Shown: positions 27,655 to 36,973, counted from the stretch's first letter. The stretch: 64,000 nt of DNA from Acidiphilium multivorum AIU301 (GCF_000202835.1 NC_015186.1:2605001-2669000), one strand, 5' to 3'. A program made the numbers and translations. The notes: generated by a model from the sequence alone, not told the origin.

Positions 27655-28434
27655 TCACCAGCTCGCGTAAGCATGCAGAAGCGGCAGCATCGCATCCTGC
27701 CAGACAGTGAGCATCGGGGAGGCGAGGATCGCGAGCAGAAACATGCCGCCAAGCAGCTGCAGCGGGGCGGCAACGAAATAAACCTGCATGCTCGGGGCGA
27801 CCTTGGACATCAGTCCAAGACCGGCCTGCCACAGGAGACCGATGAACAGAAAAGGCGCGGCAAGATGCAAGGCCGTCACGAACTCTGCCGACACGGCCCG
27901 GACAGCGAAGCCGAGCAGCAGCCCCGCCGGGGGAAGGTGAGCGCCAATGATTGTCGACGTCAGCGGGATTACCCGGAACGACCGGATTATGGCGAGGACC
28001 GGCAACATAAAAAGACCGGTGGTGAACACTACAGCCGGCAACATGACGCTCAGGGCATTCGCCACCAGCGTGCTGTTCGGACCAATCTCGACATTCGGCA
28101 GCAACACGCTGGACAGGCCCATCTGATAGGAAATGATCTGTCCCGCTACGGGCAGGCTCAGCATGATCGCCGCCGTGAGCCAGCCGAGAGATAGCCCGAC
28201 AACGATCTCACGAAGAACCAGAAACACGAAAACCGGAATCGAGGATGGAACGCCAATCGTACCGGAGACGATCAACGGCGCCACGATTGCCGTAAGAGCG
28301 ATCGACAGCCCGATGCGTATCTGCGGCGGCGCATTCCCCGCCCCCATGAAGGGTAGCGCCATGACTAGACTCGAAATTCTGATGAAAATCAGCAACGGCC
28401 CGAAAACCATATCGGCAAGGCCGTGCGGAAACAT
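27655..28434 (-). CDS. fliR: flagellar biosynthetic protein FliR
   Basis: A 259-residue inner-membrane component of the flagellar export gate, with about six hydrophobic helices. Conserved segments are RISSLVMALPFMG near the N-terminus and VFLVLREIVVGLSLGWL, followed by AGQIISYQMGLSS. It forms the export gate with FliP and FliQ. It starts 2 nt after the fliQ stop, and flhB begins about 40 nt after its own stop, the usual fliQ-fliR-flhB order. Confidence 0.93.
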   Translation of the reverse strand: MFPHGLADMVFGPLLIFIRISSLVMALPFMGAGNAPPQIRIGLSIALTAIVAPLIVSGTIGVPSSIPVFVFLVLREIVVGLSLGWLTAAIMLSLPVAGQIISYQMGLSSVLLPNVEIGPNSTLVANALSVMLPAVVFTTGLFMLPVLAIIRSFRVIPLTSTIIGAHLPPAGLLLGFAVRAVSAEFVTALHLAAPFLFIGLLWQAGLGLMSKVAPSMQVYFVAAPLQLLGGMFLLAILASPMLTVWQDAMLPLLHAYASW

Positions 28435-28436
28435 GA

Positions 28437-28703
28437 TCAGCCGACGTGAATCATGGCGGTGAATATCTCGTGCGCGAACTGCGATAACGTACCGAGCAAA
28501 AAACTGCCCATGATCATCAATGTTCCGGCGACGGCAGCCATCTTTGGCAAAAAGACAATGGTCGCCTCGTTGATTTGCGTCACCGCCTGCAGCAGCGATA
28601 TCACGACGCCCGCCACGAGCGCGGCGAGCAAAGGCGGCGCCGACAGTTGCGCCGCAACAAGAAATGCCTCGTGGAGCGACGTGATGACCGCGGGATCAGT
28701 CAT
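28437..28703 (-). CDS. fliQ: flagellar biosynthetic protein FliQ
   Basis: An 88-residue protein with two membrane helices separated by the conserved loop SLLQAVTQINEATIVFLPK, the FliQ signature. The ATG giving MTDPAVITSLHEAFLV was chosen because it yields the usual family length of about 89. A TTG 16 codons upstream is possible but would add a non-conserved tail. It is part of the FliPQR export gate; fliP lies on the opposite strand upstream of flgB. Confidence 0.92.
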   Translation of the reverse strand: MTDPAVITSLHEAFLVAAQLSAPPLLAALVAGVVISLLQAVTQINEATIVFLPKMAAVAGTLMIMGSFLLGTLSQFAHEIFTAMIHVG

Positions 28704-28778
28704 ACCGGGAACCGCAAGCGATGCCGGACCGCTGCTCCTTTTGTCTGCCAATCATCGCTGAAGCACCACCGCCCATGA

Positions 28779-29081
28779 TCAGATCGGCATGCTCATGATC
28801 GATTGATAGGCTTGGATCAGACGATCACGGATGGCAACGGTCGTCTGCAACGCAACCTGAGCCTGGGCAACGGAGGCAACGACATGGGTAAGGTCTCCCT
28901 TTCCCATCAAACCGGAACTGGCTGCCTGCTCCGTCGACGCGCTCTGATGAATTGCGCTCGTGATGACGTTCGACATGTAATCGCCAAAGCTGGGCGAACC
29001 GGCCGCGCCCGTGCCGGCAGCGCGACCATAGGCAGAGATTGCATTGGACGGATTTACGAGAGCCGAGATCGTTCCGGACAT
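28779..29081 (-). CDS. fliE: flagellar hook-basal body complex protein FliE
   Basis: A 100-residue adaptor between the MS ring and the rod. Typical features are the short N-terminus, SFGDYMSNVITSAIHQS in the middle, and the C-terminal helix HVVASVAQAQVALQTTVAIRDRLIQAYQSIMSMPI, which polymerises in the proximal rod. The ATG shares one base with the flgC stop, so it is cotranscribed with flgB and flgC. Confidence 0.93.
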   Translation of the reverse strand: MSGTISALVNPSNAISAYGRAAGTGAAGSPSFGDYMSNVITSAIHQSASTEQAASSGLMGKGDLTHVVASVAQAQVALQTTVAIRDRLIQAYQSIMSMPI

Positions 29082-29485
29082 CAGATCAGCCCCAGCGTAC
29101 GGGTCATCATGCCGCGCGTGGCATTCATGACGGAGAGATTGGCATCGTAGGAACGCTCGGCCTGCTGCATATCCATGAGTTCCACCAGACTATTTACGTT
29201 TGGCAACTTGACGTAGCCCTGGGCGTTGGCCGCGGGATTGGAGGGATCGTATTTCATTGGGAATGGCGCCGTGTCCTTGCCGATATTCGCAACCTGCACC
29301 AGGTCAGTGCCGGTGGTCTGGCTAAAGACGTCCTGGAATGAGATGGTCTTTCGCTGATATGGATTGCTGCCCGGCGTCGAGCCCGTGCTGTCCGCGTTGG
29401 CCAGATTCTGCGCGATGACCTGCAGCCGCGCATCCTGCGCTGACAGTCCCGCAGCCGTAATGTCGAGTGTGGTACCGAATTTCAT
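29081..29485 (-). CDS. flgC: flagellar basal-body rod protein FlgC
   Basis: A 134-residue proximal rod protein. The N-terminal segment AAGLSAQDARLQVIAQNLANADSTGSTPG is the rod/hook family motif. The central part contains PYQRKTISFQDVF, and the C-terminal helix LVELMDMQQAERSYDANLSVMNATRGMMTRTLGLI is the coiled-coil polymerisation region. The start has GAGGA upstream; a longer in-frame N-terminus is not family-like. It follows flgB after 16 nt. Confidence 0.94.
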   Translation of the reverse strand: MKFGTTLDITAAGLSAQDARLQVIAQNLANADSTGSTPGSNPYQRKTISFQDVFSQTTGTDLVQVANIGKDTAPFPMKYDPSNPAANAQGYVKLPNVNSLVELMDMQQAERSYDANLSVMNATRGMMTRTLGLI

Positions 29486-29501
29486 TATAGTTCCTCGGAT
29501 T

Positions 29502-29882
29502 TTACGGGTTGGGACCAAGCGCCGTAGTGAACATGCCAAGATAGGTCTTGTAGATATTCACTGCATATTGCTGGTTGATCTGGGTTCCGGCGACCGCCGC
29601 GAGCTGACTTTCAAGCGAAACCGCGTTTCCATCGGGCGCGCGTGCCGCGACGGTGGCGGTCTCCGTGCCAACGGATTGACCGGAGGATGACGGAATATCG
29701 AGGGCACTCGTCGTGGCCAAGGCAAGATTGCCAGTGCCGTTCAGCGTATCCGAGAACGCAACCGGCATTCTGGACACATATCCTGGGGTATCGATATTCG
29801 CTATGTTTTGCGCCAATACCGATTGCGATTGCGCCAGATAGACCAGCCGATCGGCGGCGAGGCCGATAAGATTCAAGGTCAT
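29502..29882 (-). CDS. flgB: flagellar basal-body rod protein FlgB
   Basis: A 126-residue rod protein and first gene of the minus-strand flagellar operon. AQSQSVLAQNIANIDTPGYVSR is the rod-protein N-terminal motif, and the C-terminus has the family helix QYAVNIYKTYLGMFTTALG. It begins the order flgB-flgC-fliE-fliQ-fliR-flhB. A 205-nt AT-rich region separates it from the divergent fliO-fliP pair. Confidence 0.92.
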   Translation of the reverse strand: MTLNLIGLAADRLVYLAQSQSVLAQNIANIDTPGYVSRMPVAFSDTLNGTGNLALATTSALDIPSSSGQSVGTETATVAARAPDGNAVSLESQLAAVAGTQINQQYAVNIYKTYLGMFTTALGPNP

Positions 29883-30087
29883 TTTGCCCTCCGAAACCGG
29901 AAGGATGATGCCTTTGAAAAGTTAAAATTCCGTCAAGGATAATGGGCATTAATTTTTTTATTTCTGCGAACCCGACGCGCAGGTTCAATGAAATATTAAT
30001 CTTTTTCCGGCTTTCTTCCGCAGACCGACCTGCCGCCGATTCGGACGAAGCCAGGTCGGCGGGATCAGATCCGGAGACTGCTGCAGA
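29883..30087. promoter_or_regulatory. AT-rich divergent promoter region between flgB and fliO, with a CtrA-like site
   Basis: This 205-nt gap is clearly richer in A and T than the surrounding DNA and must hold promoters for both flagellar units. At 29922-29936 the plus strand reads TTAA-N7-TCAA, one base off the CtrA consensus TTAA-N7-TTAA. CtrA controls flagellar genes in many Alphaproteobacteria, so the site is plausible but not proven. No convincing sigma-54 element was seen. Confidence 0.3.
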
Positions 30088-30369
30088 ATGGGCATGGCAG
30101 GAATAGAGCACGTTGTTATCGCGCTGGGGGTCGTCTTGCTCCTGATTGCGGGACTTGCCGCAATTCTGCGCCGACTCCGTCTGACCAGCGCCTTGACAGG
30201 GATTGCCTCCGCTTGGGGCGTGACGGCCCAGACACAGTCCTGCCGAGTCGGCCGCAGCACGACATTGTCGATCGTTACACTGGGCGACTTCAGTTTTGTT
30301 GTCATGAATGGCCCGCGATCGGACCAAATACAGCTCTTGCCGACGGCTCGGCACGGGAACGACACCTGA
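30088..30369 (+). CDS. fliO: probable flagellar protein FliO
   Basis: A 93-residue protein with one N-terminal membrane helix (IEHVVIALGVVLLLIAGLAAILRRL) followed by a short basic cytoplasmic domain, the layout of FliO. FliO sequences are poorly conserved, so the call rests on topology and on position: its stop shares one base with the fliP start (TGATG). FliO assists assembly of the FliP ring. It could be an unrelated small membrane protein. Confidence 0.6.
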   Translation: MGMAGIEHVVIALGVVLLLIAGLAAILRRLRLTSALTGIASAWGVTAQTQSCRVGRSTTLSIVTLGDFSFVVMNGPRSDQIQLLPTARHGNDT

Positions 30370-31130
30370 TGAACCGGCGTACACGCACCGGCGTGCTGCT
30401 GGGGGCCGGCCTCGGCCTTGCCCTCCTGGCCTTGCCTCACGCCGCCCATGCCCAGTCGGTCAATCTCGATCTCGGGTCGGGAGGCGCGCCCGAAACCGCG
30501 AAGCTTATCCAGCTCATCGCGCTGATCGGCGTCATCTCGCTGGCGCCCAGCCTACTTGTCATGCTCACGGCCTTCACGCGGATCGTCATCGTGCTGAGTC
30601 TGCTGCGCACGGCCCTCGGCACACAGACGACACCGCCAAACTCGGTGCTGATCGGACTTGCTCTGTTTCTCACCTATTTTGTCATGGCCCCGGTGTTCTC
30701 GCAGTCGTGGCACACCGGTCTCCTGCCGATGACCCAGGGCGATGTTGGCACGCTGGAGGGGCTGAAGCTCGCCGCCGCGCCGTTTCACACCTTTCTCGCT
30801 GATAATGCCCGCCCCGCCGATGTGCGGGTCTTCCTCTCGCTGGCACACATCAAGCCGCCGGCAAACATGCAGGATGTTCCTTGGCGCGCACTGATTCCCG
30901 GCTTCGTCGTCGGTGAGTTGCGCCGCGGATTTGAAATGGGCTTCATGATCTTCCTGCCGTTCATGGTGATCGACATCGTCATTTCCTCGATCCTGATGAG
31001 CCTCGGCATGATGATGCTGCCGCCCACCGCGGTGTCACTGCCATTCAAGATCATCTTTTTCGTTCTTGTCGATGGCTGGCAACTCGTCTGCGGCAGCCTG
31101 GTGAGAAGCTTTCCGCCCATACATTTCTAG
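30369..31130 (+). CDS. fliP: flagellar biosynthetic protein FliP
   Basis: A 253-residue export-gate protein with a cleavable signal peptide (LGLALLALPHAAHAQS; cleavage after AHA) and four membrane helices. Conserved motifs are LTAFTRIVIVLSLLRTALGTQTTPPNSVLIGLALFLTYFVM and the C-terminal RRGFEMGFMIFLPFMVIDIVISSILMSLGMMMLPP. It is on the plus strand, away from fliQ and fliR but within the same locus. It ends facing the histidine kinase gene. Confidence 0.95.
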   Translation: MNRRTRTGVLLGAGLGLALLALPHAAHAQSVNLDLGSGGAPETAKLIQLIALIGVISLAPSLLVMLTAFTRIVIVLSLLRTALGTQTTPPNSVLIGLALFLTYFVMAPVFSQSWHTGLLPMTQGDVGTLEGLKLAAAPFHTFLADNARPADVRVFLSLAHIKPPANMQDVPWRALIPGFVVGELRRGFEMGFMIFLPFMVIDIVISSILMSLGMMMLPPTAVSLPFKIIFFVLVDGWQLVCGSLVRSFPPIHF

Positions 31131-31169
31131 TTGCGACTGGAACGTCTCCTCACCCTGCGTGACGGCCGG

Positions 31170-32567
31170 TCAGCCGGGGTCGAGCGGGATCGATATCCTG
31201 AAATGCGTTCCTCTGCTGCTCGTCGCCACGAGCGTAAGCTCGCCTCCATGGGCGCGCACCAGGTCACGGGCGATGGCGAGGCCCAGGCCCGTTCCACCGC
31301 TGCGGGCAGACCCTGTGAAGGGCCTGAACAGATTGGCCTGCGCCCGCTCGGGCAGACCAGGTCCGTCATCCACGATGTCGATGATGACCTGGCCGGCATC
31401 GATGCCGCTGCTGATGACGAGCCGGCCCGCCCCCGCCTCGGCAGCGTTGCGCATCAGGTTCAGCAAGGCGCGCTGCATCTGCGTTCTGTCCAGCGACGGC
31501 ATGATTTCGGCTGGAATGTTCGTTTCGATGGTCAGGCGCTCGTGCAGCAGGCGCGTCTGCGCGGCGACGTCTGCGACCAGTTCCGCCAGGGGACAGGCCG
31601 CTCTGACCAGAGGCGGCGGGCCCTCCCGGGCGAAACTGAGCGTATGAGTGACGAGATCCGTCGCGCGTTCGACCGCGTCGACCAGGGTCGTCGCGCCGCT
31701 GGGGATCGCGGGGTCAGCACTTCCGGAAAGCCGGTCAGCGACCAGCAGCGCCGTCGATAATATGTTGCGCAGATCGTGGCTGATCTTGGCCACCGCCGTG
31801 CCGAGTGCCGCCAGCCTGGCATTGCGCCACAGCGCGGCACGAAGCTCCGTCTGCATGCTTGCGAGTTCGCGCGCGGCAACCGCGATCTCGTCGTCCCGGA
31901 ACTCATCCGCCGGCCGGATCGCAAGCGGCGCGGCGTGCTCGGGATCTTCCCGGAAGCGGGTGATGCTTTCCGTCAGCCGGCGCATCGGCAGCACGAGCAC
32001 CCGGTTGAGCGCGACATAGACCACCAGTCCGGTCAGCAGCGCGATGGCGAGAGAGAGGGCCGCGGTATGGTCCGCATAGTGCCACAGATGCCTTGCGAGA
32101 ACGGGGTTGTGGACGACGATCTGCACGATGACATTCGGCTGCAGCGGACTTGGCGCGGTGACCAGCACATCGCGCGGGGCAAGGCCGAACTGCACATCGA
32201 GAGCCCTGAGAACGGAACCAAACAGGGTTTCGTGCGCGAGGTTGATCGAGCCCTCGGCGCGCACCGTCCCCCGCGGCGGCAACACCAGGATGCTGCGTCC
32301 GCCCTGCACGAGCCGGATCGCCTCGGTGCCGGACAGACGGAGCAATTCGTTGCGAGTCGACAGATCGACGACCCCATGCGGCGCGGTCGATACCGTCAGC
32401 GCCGCGAGATGGGCCTCGGTCACTCTGTTCATCAGCCAGGCGCTGCGTTCATGGCCGAGGCTCGGCAACAGGATCATGACCTCGACAAGCAGCGTCACGA
32501 TCACGGTCAGCCAGAGCAGCCGCGCCGACAGGCTGTGGCCGATCCATCGCCCGAAGACTTTGTTCAT
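31170..32567 (-). CDS. sensor histidine kinase
   Basis: A 465-residue membrane kinase. TM1 is about residues 15-37, a periplasmic domain about 38-165, TM2 about 170-190, then a HAMP linker. The H-box KISHDLRNIL places the phospho-His at H264. The ATPase domain has the N-box LLNLMRNAAEAG (N374), G1 IVDDGPGLPE and G2 GGTGLGLAI. No response regulator lies nearby, so it is an orphan kinase. The start was chosen as the first ATG before the membrane helix; it begins 5 nt after the patatin stop, so the two are cotranscribed. The ligand is unknown. Confidence 0.88.
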   Translation of the reverse strand: MNKVFGRWIGHSLSARLLWLTVIVTLLVEVMILLPSLGHERSAWLMNRVTEAHLAALTVSTAPHGVVDLSTRNELLRLSGTEAIRLVQGGRSILVLPPRGTVRAEGSINLAHETLFGSVLRALDVQFGLAPRDVLVTAPSPLQPNVIVQIVVHNPVLARHLWHYADHTAALSLAIALLTGLVVYVALNRVLVLPMRRLTESITRFREDPEHAAPLAIRPADEFRDDEIAVAARELASMQTELRAALWRNARLAALGTAVAKISHDLRNILSTALLVADRLSGSADPAIPSGATTLVDAVERATDLVTHTLSFAREGPPPLVRAACPLAELVADVAAQTRLLHERLTIETNIPAEIMPSLDRTQMQRALLNLMRNAAEAGAGRLVISSGIDAGQVIIDIVDDGPGLPERAQANLFRPFTGSARSGGTGLGLAIARDLVRAHGGELTLVATSSRGTHFRISIPLDPG

Positions 32568-32572
32568 GGCGG

Positions 32573-33502
32573 TCAGGCGGCCCTCGCGCGGAAAGCGGCG
32601 CGCCCTTCCTCGAACAGGCGATCGAGAAAGGCACGGTCCGCATAGGCCCGCGATTCGGGCGAAAGGCCGGCCAGGGCACGATCGGCCGGATATTCGATGA
32701 AGGTCAGCGTCGGCGGCAGCAGGGCGCATTCAGCGTCGATCGCCGTCTGGAAGGCGAGTTCCTGCACCCGGTTGAGAATATCGGCCGGCTGGCTCGGCAC
32801 GCCGGCCCGAAGCCGGCTCTGCGCCCGAATCAGCACCAGCCTCTCGGGATCGAGCGCCAGCAACGGACCGAGAGGCGGATTGCCCGAATACGCCCCGTCC
32901 CAGTAAGCGATTCCATCGATCAGCACCGTCGGAAACAGGGTCGGCAGGCAGGCGGAAGCCAGAAGGGCGTCGACCGTGATGTCCTGATTCGTGAATATGC
33001 GTGACAACCCCGACTCCACGGCGGTCGCCGCAATGAACAGCCGCGGCGCCGAAGGATCGGCCAAGGCGGCACGATCGAGCAAATCCGTCAGGATGGGACG
33101 CAGCGGATTCTGCCCCAGCGGGTTGATCGACGCGTGTCCAAACATGCTGAGAACCGTCGCAATACCCTGCATTGCAAGGTTGCTGCCGAATTCGCGCCCG
33201 ACCTCGAAGCCGGGTAGCCAGCGGTCGAGATGCGACGTCAGCGGCGCCAGCACGTTGGTCGCCACCACCCGGTCCCAGAACTGCGCCATCGCCGCCCGGG
33301 CGCCGTCCGCCCCGCCGCGAACGAAACCCTGGACGGCCATCGTGCCCAGAATGGCGCCGGAGGAAACACCGCAGACGGCGTCGAACACCTCCCCGGCGGC
33401 CAGCAATGCATCGAGAACACCCCAGGCATAGGCGCCGTGCGAGCCGCCGCCCTGCAGGGCCAGCGCAGTGCGACAACGATACGGTTGCTGTGAGGTCATC
33501 AT
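32573..33502 (-). CDS. patatin-like phospholipase
   Basis: A 309-residue lipid acyl hydrolase. The oxyanion motif is LALQGGGSHGAYAWGVLD, the nucleophile elbow GVSSG (Ser47) and the catalytic Asp is in YWDGAYSGNPP (D202), so the Ser-Asp dyad is complete. A DUF3734-like C-terminal region follows. No signal peptide is evident, so it probably acts in the cytosol or at the inner membrane. Two adjacent ATGs are possible starts, both with weak Shine-Dalgarno. It is the first gene of a two-gene unit with the histidine kinase and is divergent from rpmH. Confidence 0.85.
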   Translation of the reverse strand: MMTSQQPYRCRTALALQGGGSHGAYAWGVLDALLAAGEVFDAVCGVSSGAILGTMAVQGFVRGGADGARAAMAQFWDRVVATNVLAPLTSHLDRWLPGFEVGREFGSNLAMQGIATVLSMFGHASINPLGQNPLRPILTDLLDRAALADPSAPRLFIAATAVESGLSRIFTNQDITVDALLASACLPTLFPTVLIDGIAYWDGAYSGNPPLGPLLALDPERLVLIRAQSRLRAGVPSQPADILNRVQELAFQTAIDAECALLPPTLTFIEYPADRALAGLSPESRAYADRAFLDRLFEEGRAAFRARAA

Positions 33503-33574
33503 CGCAATCTGCACAATCGCATATGGGTTGGGCAAGCGGAACCGCGCCGGCACGCGGCGGTTCAGCCGTCTTTG

Positions 33575-33603
33575 TTGACGTCGGGCAGGACAATGCCTAA
33601 GAG
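33575..33603 (+). promoter_or_regulatory. sigma-70-type promoter for rpmH-rnpA-yidD-yidC
   Basis: TTGACG and TAAGAG are separated by exactly 17 nt in the gap between patatin and rpmH. The predicted transcript would start about 110 nt upstream of the rpmH GTG. The -35 matches five of six consensus bases, the -10 less well. No alternative of similar quality was seen in this gap. Confidence 0.5.
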
Positions 33604-33719
33604 GACGGACCGAAGGGAGCCGCTCCGGACGGAACGCGGCGCTCTGCCTGTTTTCCGAATTCAACCGGCGGCAGGTTGCCCGCAACCACCGCCATACGGC
33701 AGTCATTGGAGTAGAGACC

Positions 33720-33854
33720 GTGAAGCGCACCTACCAACCCTCCAAGCTCGTTCGCAAGCGCCGCCATGGTTTCCGCTCGCGGATGGAGACCGTCGGCGGC
33801 CGCAAGGTGCTGGCAAGCCGTCGCGCGAAGGGCCGGAAGCGTCTTTCCGCCTGA
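33720..33854 (+). CDS. rpmH: 50S ribosomal protein L34
   Basis: A 44-residue protein: [20 protein letters not shown], then [20 protein letters not shown], ending LSA. This is the full L34 sequence, the usual length and highly basic. It uses a GTG start with GGAG 8 nt upstream. It heads the conserved rpmH-rnpA-yidD-yidC-engB cluster. Unlike in many bacteria, dnaA is not divergent from it here; a patatin gene is. Confidence 0.97.
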   Translation: MKRTYQPSKLVRKRRHGFRSRMETVGGRKVLASRRAKGRKRLSA

Positions 33855-33921
33855 CGTTCCTTCGCGTTCGCCCGGGCCCGCACATCGCGCTGCGTGGCCG
33901 GGCCCGGAACCAGTCACGATC

Positions 33922-34284
33922 ATGCGCGCCGCGCCCTTCCAGTCTCTGCCCCAGCGTGCCGATTTCCTCCGTGCCGCTGCCCATGGGCGGAAGGCGGCGC
34001 GCGAAGGTTTCGTCGTACAAATCCTGCTGACAATGCCCGGCGCGCCCGTCCGCCTCGGCCTGACCGCGAGCCGGAAGGTCGGCAACGCGGTCATCCGGAA
34101 CCGGGCACGCCGCCGGCTTCGTGCGCTCGCTCGCGAAGAATTGCGCCACCGATCGGTTTCCGGGGCGGACATCGTCCTGATCGCCCGCAAAGGCACGGCA
34201 ACCGCCGAATTTTCAAGCCTCCGCGCGGATTTCCGCGCCGTGCTCGACGCGGCTTTTCCCCCTGCGGCGGCAGACGCGCGATGA
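33922..34284 (+). CDS. rnpA: ribonuclease P protein component
   Basis: A 120-residue basic protein that supports RNase P RNA in tRNA 5' maturation. [22 protein letters not shown] is the N-terminal substrate-binding part, and [30 protein letters not shown] contains the RNR motif. [12 protein letters not shown] follows. The chosen ATG gives the usual length. It overlaps yidD by 4 nt. Confidence 0.95.
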   Translation: MRAAPFQSLPQRADFLRAAAHGRKAAREGFVVQILLTMPGAPVRLGLTASRKVGNAVIRNRARRRLRALAREELRHRSVSGADIVLIARKGTATAEFSSLRADFRAVLDAAFPPAAADAR

Positions 34285-34535
34285 ACACGGCGACGAAGTT
34301 GCTGCGTGGCGGGGTGCGGGCCTATCAGCTGACGCTGTCATCTGTCCTCGGCGGGCAGTGCCGCTTCTATCCTTCGTGCAGCGCCTATGCGATGGAAGCG
34401 CTCGCGGTTCATGGCGCGCTGCATGGTTCCGCCCTCGCCGCACGGCGCATCCTGCGTTGCCATCCCTGGAATCCGGGCGGGGTCGATCCCGTCCCACCGG
34501 CCCATCACCACGATGAGATGAAACAGAATGGATAA
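34281..34535 (+). CDS. yidD: membrane protein insertion efficiency factor YidD
   Basis: An 84-residue protein with the family signature [31 protein letters not shown] and the C-terminal [18 protein letters not shown], including the conserved cysteines. It assists YidC/Sec-dependent insertion at the inner membrane. It overlaps rnpA by 4 nt and yidC by 8 nt, the standard order. Confidence 0.95.
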   Translation: MNTATKLLRGGVRAYQLTLSSVLGGQCRFYPSCSAYAMEALAVHGALHGSALAARRILRCHPWNPGGVDPVPPAHHHDEMKQNG

Positions 34536-36333
34536 TCGACGGCTTCTCTACTCGATCTCGATCTCTCTGGTGATCCTCGTGCTGTTCCAGGTCATCGCGA
34601 GCTACGTGCTGCCGCCGCCGAAAAAGGCGCCGCCGCACCCGGCCACGCAGACAGCGCAGACACAGCCGGTCTCCGGCCAGCCCGCGCCGGGCGTGCCGGC
34701 CCCCAGCGCGGTGCCGCCCGCGGCCGCGCCGGGCGGCGTCGCGGCGAAGATACCCGCCGGCCCGCGCCTCGCGATCTCGACCCCGCTGCTGCGCGGATCG
34801 ATGAGCCTGGTCGGCGCCCGGCTGGATGACCTCGTGCTCACCCGCTATCACCAGACGGTCAAGAAGACGTCGCCGCTCGTGCAGCTGCTCTCGCAGGCCG
34901 GCACGGCGAAATCCTATTACGTCCAGTTCGGCTGGGATGCAGCACCCGGCAGCTCCCTCAAGGTGCCCGGTCCCGATACGGTGTGGACCAGCTCCGGCGG
35001 GGACCTCTCGCCCGCCCACCCGGTGACGCTGTCATGGAACAACGGCGCCGGCGTGACCTTCGAACTCAAGCTTGCGGTCGACCGCCAGTATCTCTTCACG
35101 GTCCAGCAGCGCGTGATCAATCACGGCGCGGCGGCGGTCGAGGTCTATCCCTGGTCGCGCATCCGCCGCGACTTCCTGCCGGAGGAGCCGGGCTCGTTCA
35201 CCCTCCACAAGGGGCCCATCGGCGTCTTTCACGGCACGCTGCACGAGATGGGCTATGAGGGCGTGAAGTCGGGCGGGAAGCATCCCGCCGCCGGCGATGC
35301 GCCCGGCACCGCGTATCAGACGACCAATCTCGGCGGCTGGGCCGGCATCACCGGCAAATACTGGCTGACCGCGCTCATCCCGAGCCAGGGCCGCGAGGTG
35401 ATCGGCGCCTATCGCTACCTCGCGGATCCCGGCCAGCCGGAGCACGGCGGATACCAGGTCGACTACATGACCGCGAAGCCCGTCGATGCCGCCCCCGGCG
35501 CCACCGCGTCGACCACGACCCACGTCTTCGCCGGCGCCAAGGTGCTGAGCATCCTGAGCCACTACGAAACGCAATACCGCATCCCGCTGTTCGAACGCGC
35601 GATCGATTTCGGCTGGTTCTTCTTCCTCACCAAGCCGATCTTCATCGCGCTCGACTACCTCGCTGGCGTGTTCGGCAACATGGGGGTGGCGATCATCGTC
35701 TTCACCATCGGGCTGAAGCTGGTGCTGTTCCCGCTGGTCCGCACCTCCTACCGCTCGATGGCGCGGATGCGCGCGATCACCCCGAAGGTCCAGGCGCTGC
35801 GCGAGCGCTACAAGGACGACCAGATGCAGCAGCAGAAGGAGATCATGGCGCTCTACAAGGCCGAGGGCGTCAACCCCGCCGCCGGCTGCCTGCCGATGCT
35901 GCCGCAGATCCCGATCTTCTTCTCGCTCTACAAGGTCATCTTCATCTCGATCGGCATGCGCCACGCGCCCTTCGTGCTATGGATCCATGACCTCTCGGCC
36001 GAGGACCCGACCAACATCTTCAACCTCTTCGGCCTGCTGCCGTTCCACCCGAGCGCGCTGTCGCCCTTCCTGCATCTCGGCATCCTGCCGATCATCATGG
36101 GCATCACGATGTGGGGTCAGCAGCGGCTGAATCCGCCGCCGCCGGACCCGACCCAGGCGAAGATGATGCAGTTCATGCCGGTGATCTTCACCTTCATGCT
36201 CGGCCGCTTCGCCGCGGGGCTGGTGCTGTATTACTGCGTGAACAACACGCTCACGATCCTGCAGCAATGGACGATCATGCGCGGCACCAACGCCGCCCCG
36301 CGCGCCGCCGCCAACCTCAACGCCAAGGGTTGA
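34528..36333 (+). CDS. yidC: membrane protein insertase YidC
   Basis: A 601-residue inner-membrane insertase of the Gram-negative long form. TM1 is about residues 6-27, followed by a Pro/Ala-rich linker (30-75) and a large periplasmic beta domain (about 85-360). The conserved five-helix core starts at [43 protein letters not shown]. The hydrophilic-groove Arg is probably in [14 protein letters not shown], and the coiled hairpin is [45 protein letters not shown]. Confidence 0.96.
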   Translation: MDNRRLLYSISISLVILVLFQVIASYVLPPPKKAPPHPATQTAQTQPVSGQPAPGVPAPSAVPPAAAPGGVAAKIPAGPRLAISTPLLRGSMSLVGARLDDLVLTRYHQTVKKTSPLVQLLSQAGTAKSYYVQFGWDAAPGSSLKVPGPDTVWTSSGGDLSPAHPVTLSWNNGAGVTFELKLAVDRQYLFTVQQRVINHGAAAVEVYPWSRIRRDFLPEEPGSFTLHKGPIGVFHGTLHEMGYEGVKSGGKHPAAGDAPGTAYQTTNLGGWAGITGKYWLTALIPSQGREVIGAYRYLADPGQPEHGGYQVDYMTAKPVDAAPGATASTTTHVFAGAKVLSILSHYETQYRIPLFERAIDFGWFFFLTKPIFIALDYLAGVFGNMGVAIIVFTIGLKLVLFPLVRTSYRSMARMRAITPKVQALRERYKDDQMQQQKEIMALYKAEGVNPAAGCLPMLPQIPIFFSLYKVIFISIGMRHAPFVLWIHDLSAEDPTNIFNLFGLLPFHPSALSPFLHLGILPIIMGITMWGQQRLNPPPPDPTQAKMMQFMPVIFTFMLGRFAAGLVLYYCVNNTLTILQQWTIMRGTNAAPRAAANLNAKG

Positions 36334-36343
36334 GCGCGGCGCC

Positions 36344-36973
36344 ATGGAAGAGACCGACCCGATCGAGGAAGGGCGGAAACTCTTCGCCCGCGGGGCGCGG
36401 TTCTTCCATGCCGCGCAGACCGCCGAGGGCCTGCCGGAGCCGGAAGGCATCGAGATCGCCCTCGCCGGCCGCTCGAATGTCGGCAAGTCGACGCTGATCA
36501 ACGCGATCACCGGCCAGGTGGCGCTCGCCCGCGTCGCCCAGGCGCCGGGGCGCACCCGCCAGCTCAACTTCTTCCGCATTGGCGACGGGCCGCTGACCAT
36601 CGTCGACATGCCGGGCTATGGCTACGCCGCCGCCCCCAAGGCGGTGAAGCGGGACTGGCAGGGCCTGATGTTCCGCTATCTGCGCGGCCGGCCCAACCTG
36701 CGCCGCGTCCTGCTGCTGATGGACGCGCGGATCGAGGACAAGCCGGCCGACCACGCGGTGATGGAGCTGCTCGACCAGGCGGCGGTGTCCTTCCAGGTCG
36801 TGCTGACCAAGGCCGACAAGATGAAACCCGAGGCCCTCGCCAGCAAGCTCGCCTCGATCGGGGCGATCGCCCGGCGGCATCCGGCGGCGCTGAACGAGGT
36901 GCTCGTCACCTCCGGCGAAACCGGCGCCGGCATTGCCGAACTGCGCGCGGTGATCCACGGCCTGCTGGCTTGA
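36344..36973 (+). CDS. engB: ribosome biogenesis GTPase EngB (YihA/YsxC)
   Basis: A 209-residue GTPase needed for 50S assembly. G1 is AGRSNVGKSTLINAI, G2 TPGRTRQ-like (APGRTRQLNFF), G3 DMPGYGYA, G4 TKADKMK and G5 TSGETGAG. It follows yidC after 10 nt, probably in the same operon. The following 159 nt to argB hold two palindromic elements. Confidence 0.95.
   Translation: MEETDPIEEGRKLFARGARFFHAAQTAEGLPEPEGIEIALAGRSNVGKSTLINAITGQVALARVAQAPGRTRQLNFFRIGDGPLTIVDMPGYGYAAAPKAVKRDWQGLMFRYLRGRPNLRRVLLLMDARIEDKPADHAVMELLDQAAVSFQVVLTKADKMKPEALASKLASIGAIARRHPAALNEVLVTSGETGAGIAELRAVIHGLLA

Noticed and set aside
33503-33719. Chromosomal origin next to rpmH
   Set aside because: There is no dnaA, no cluster of DnaA boxes and no AT-rich unwinding region. 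The gap holds only a promoter-like element.
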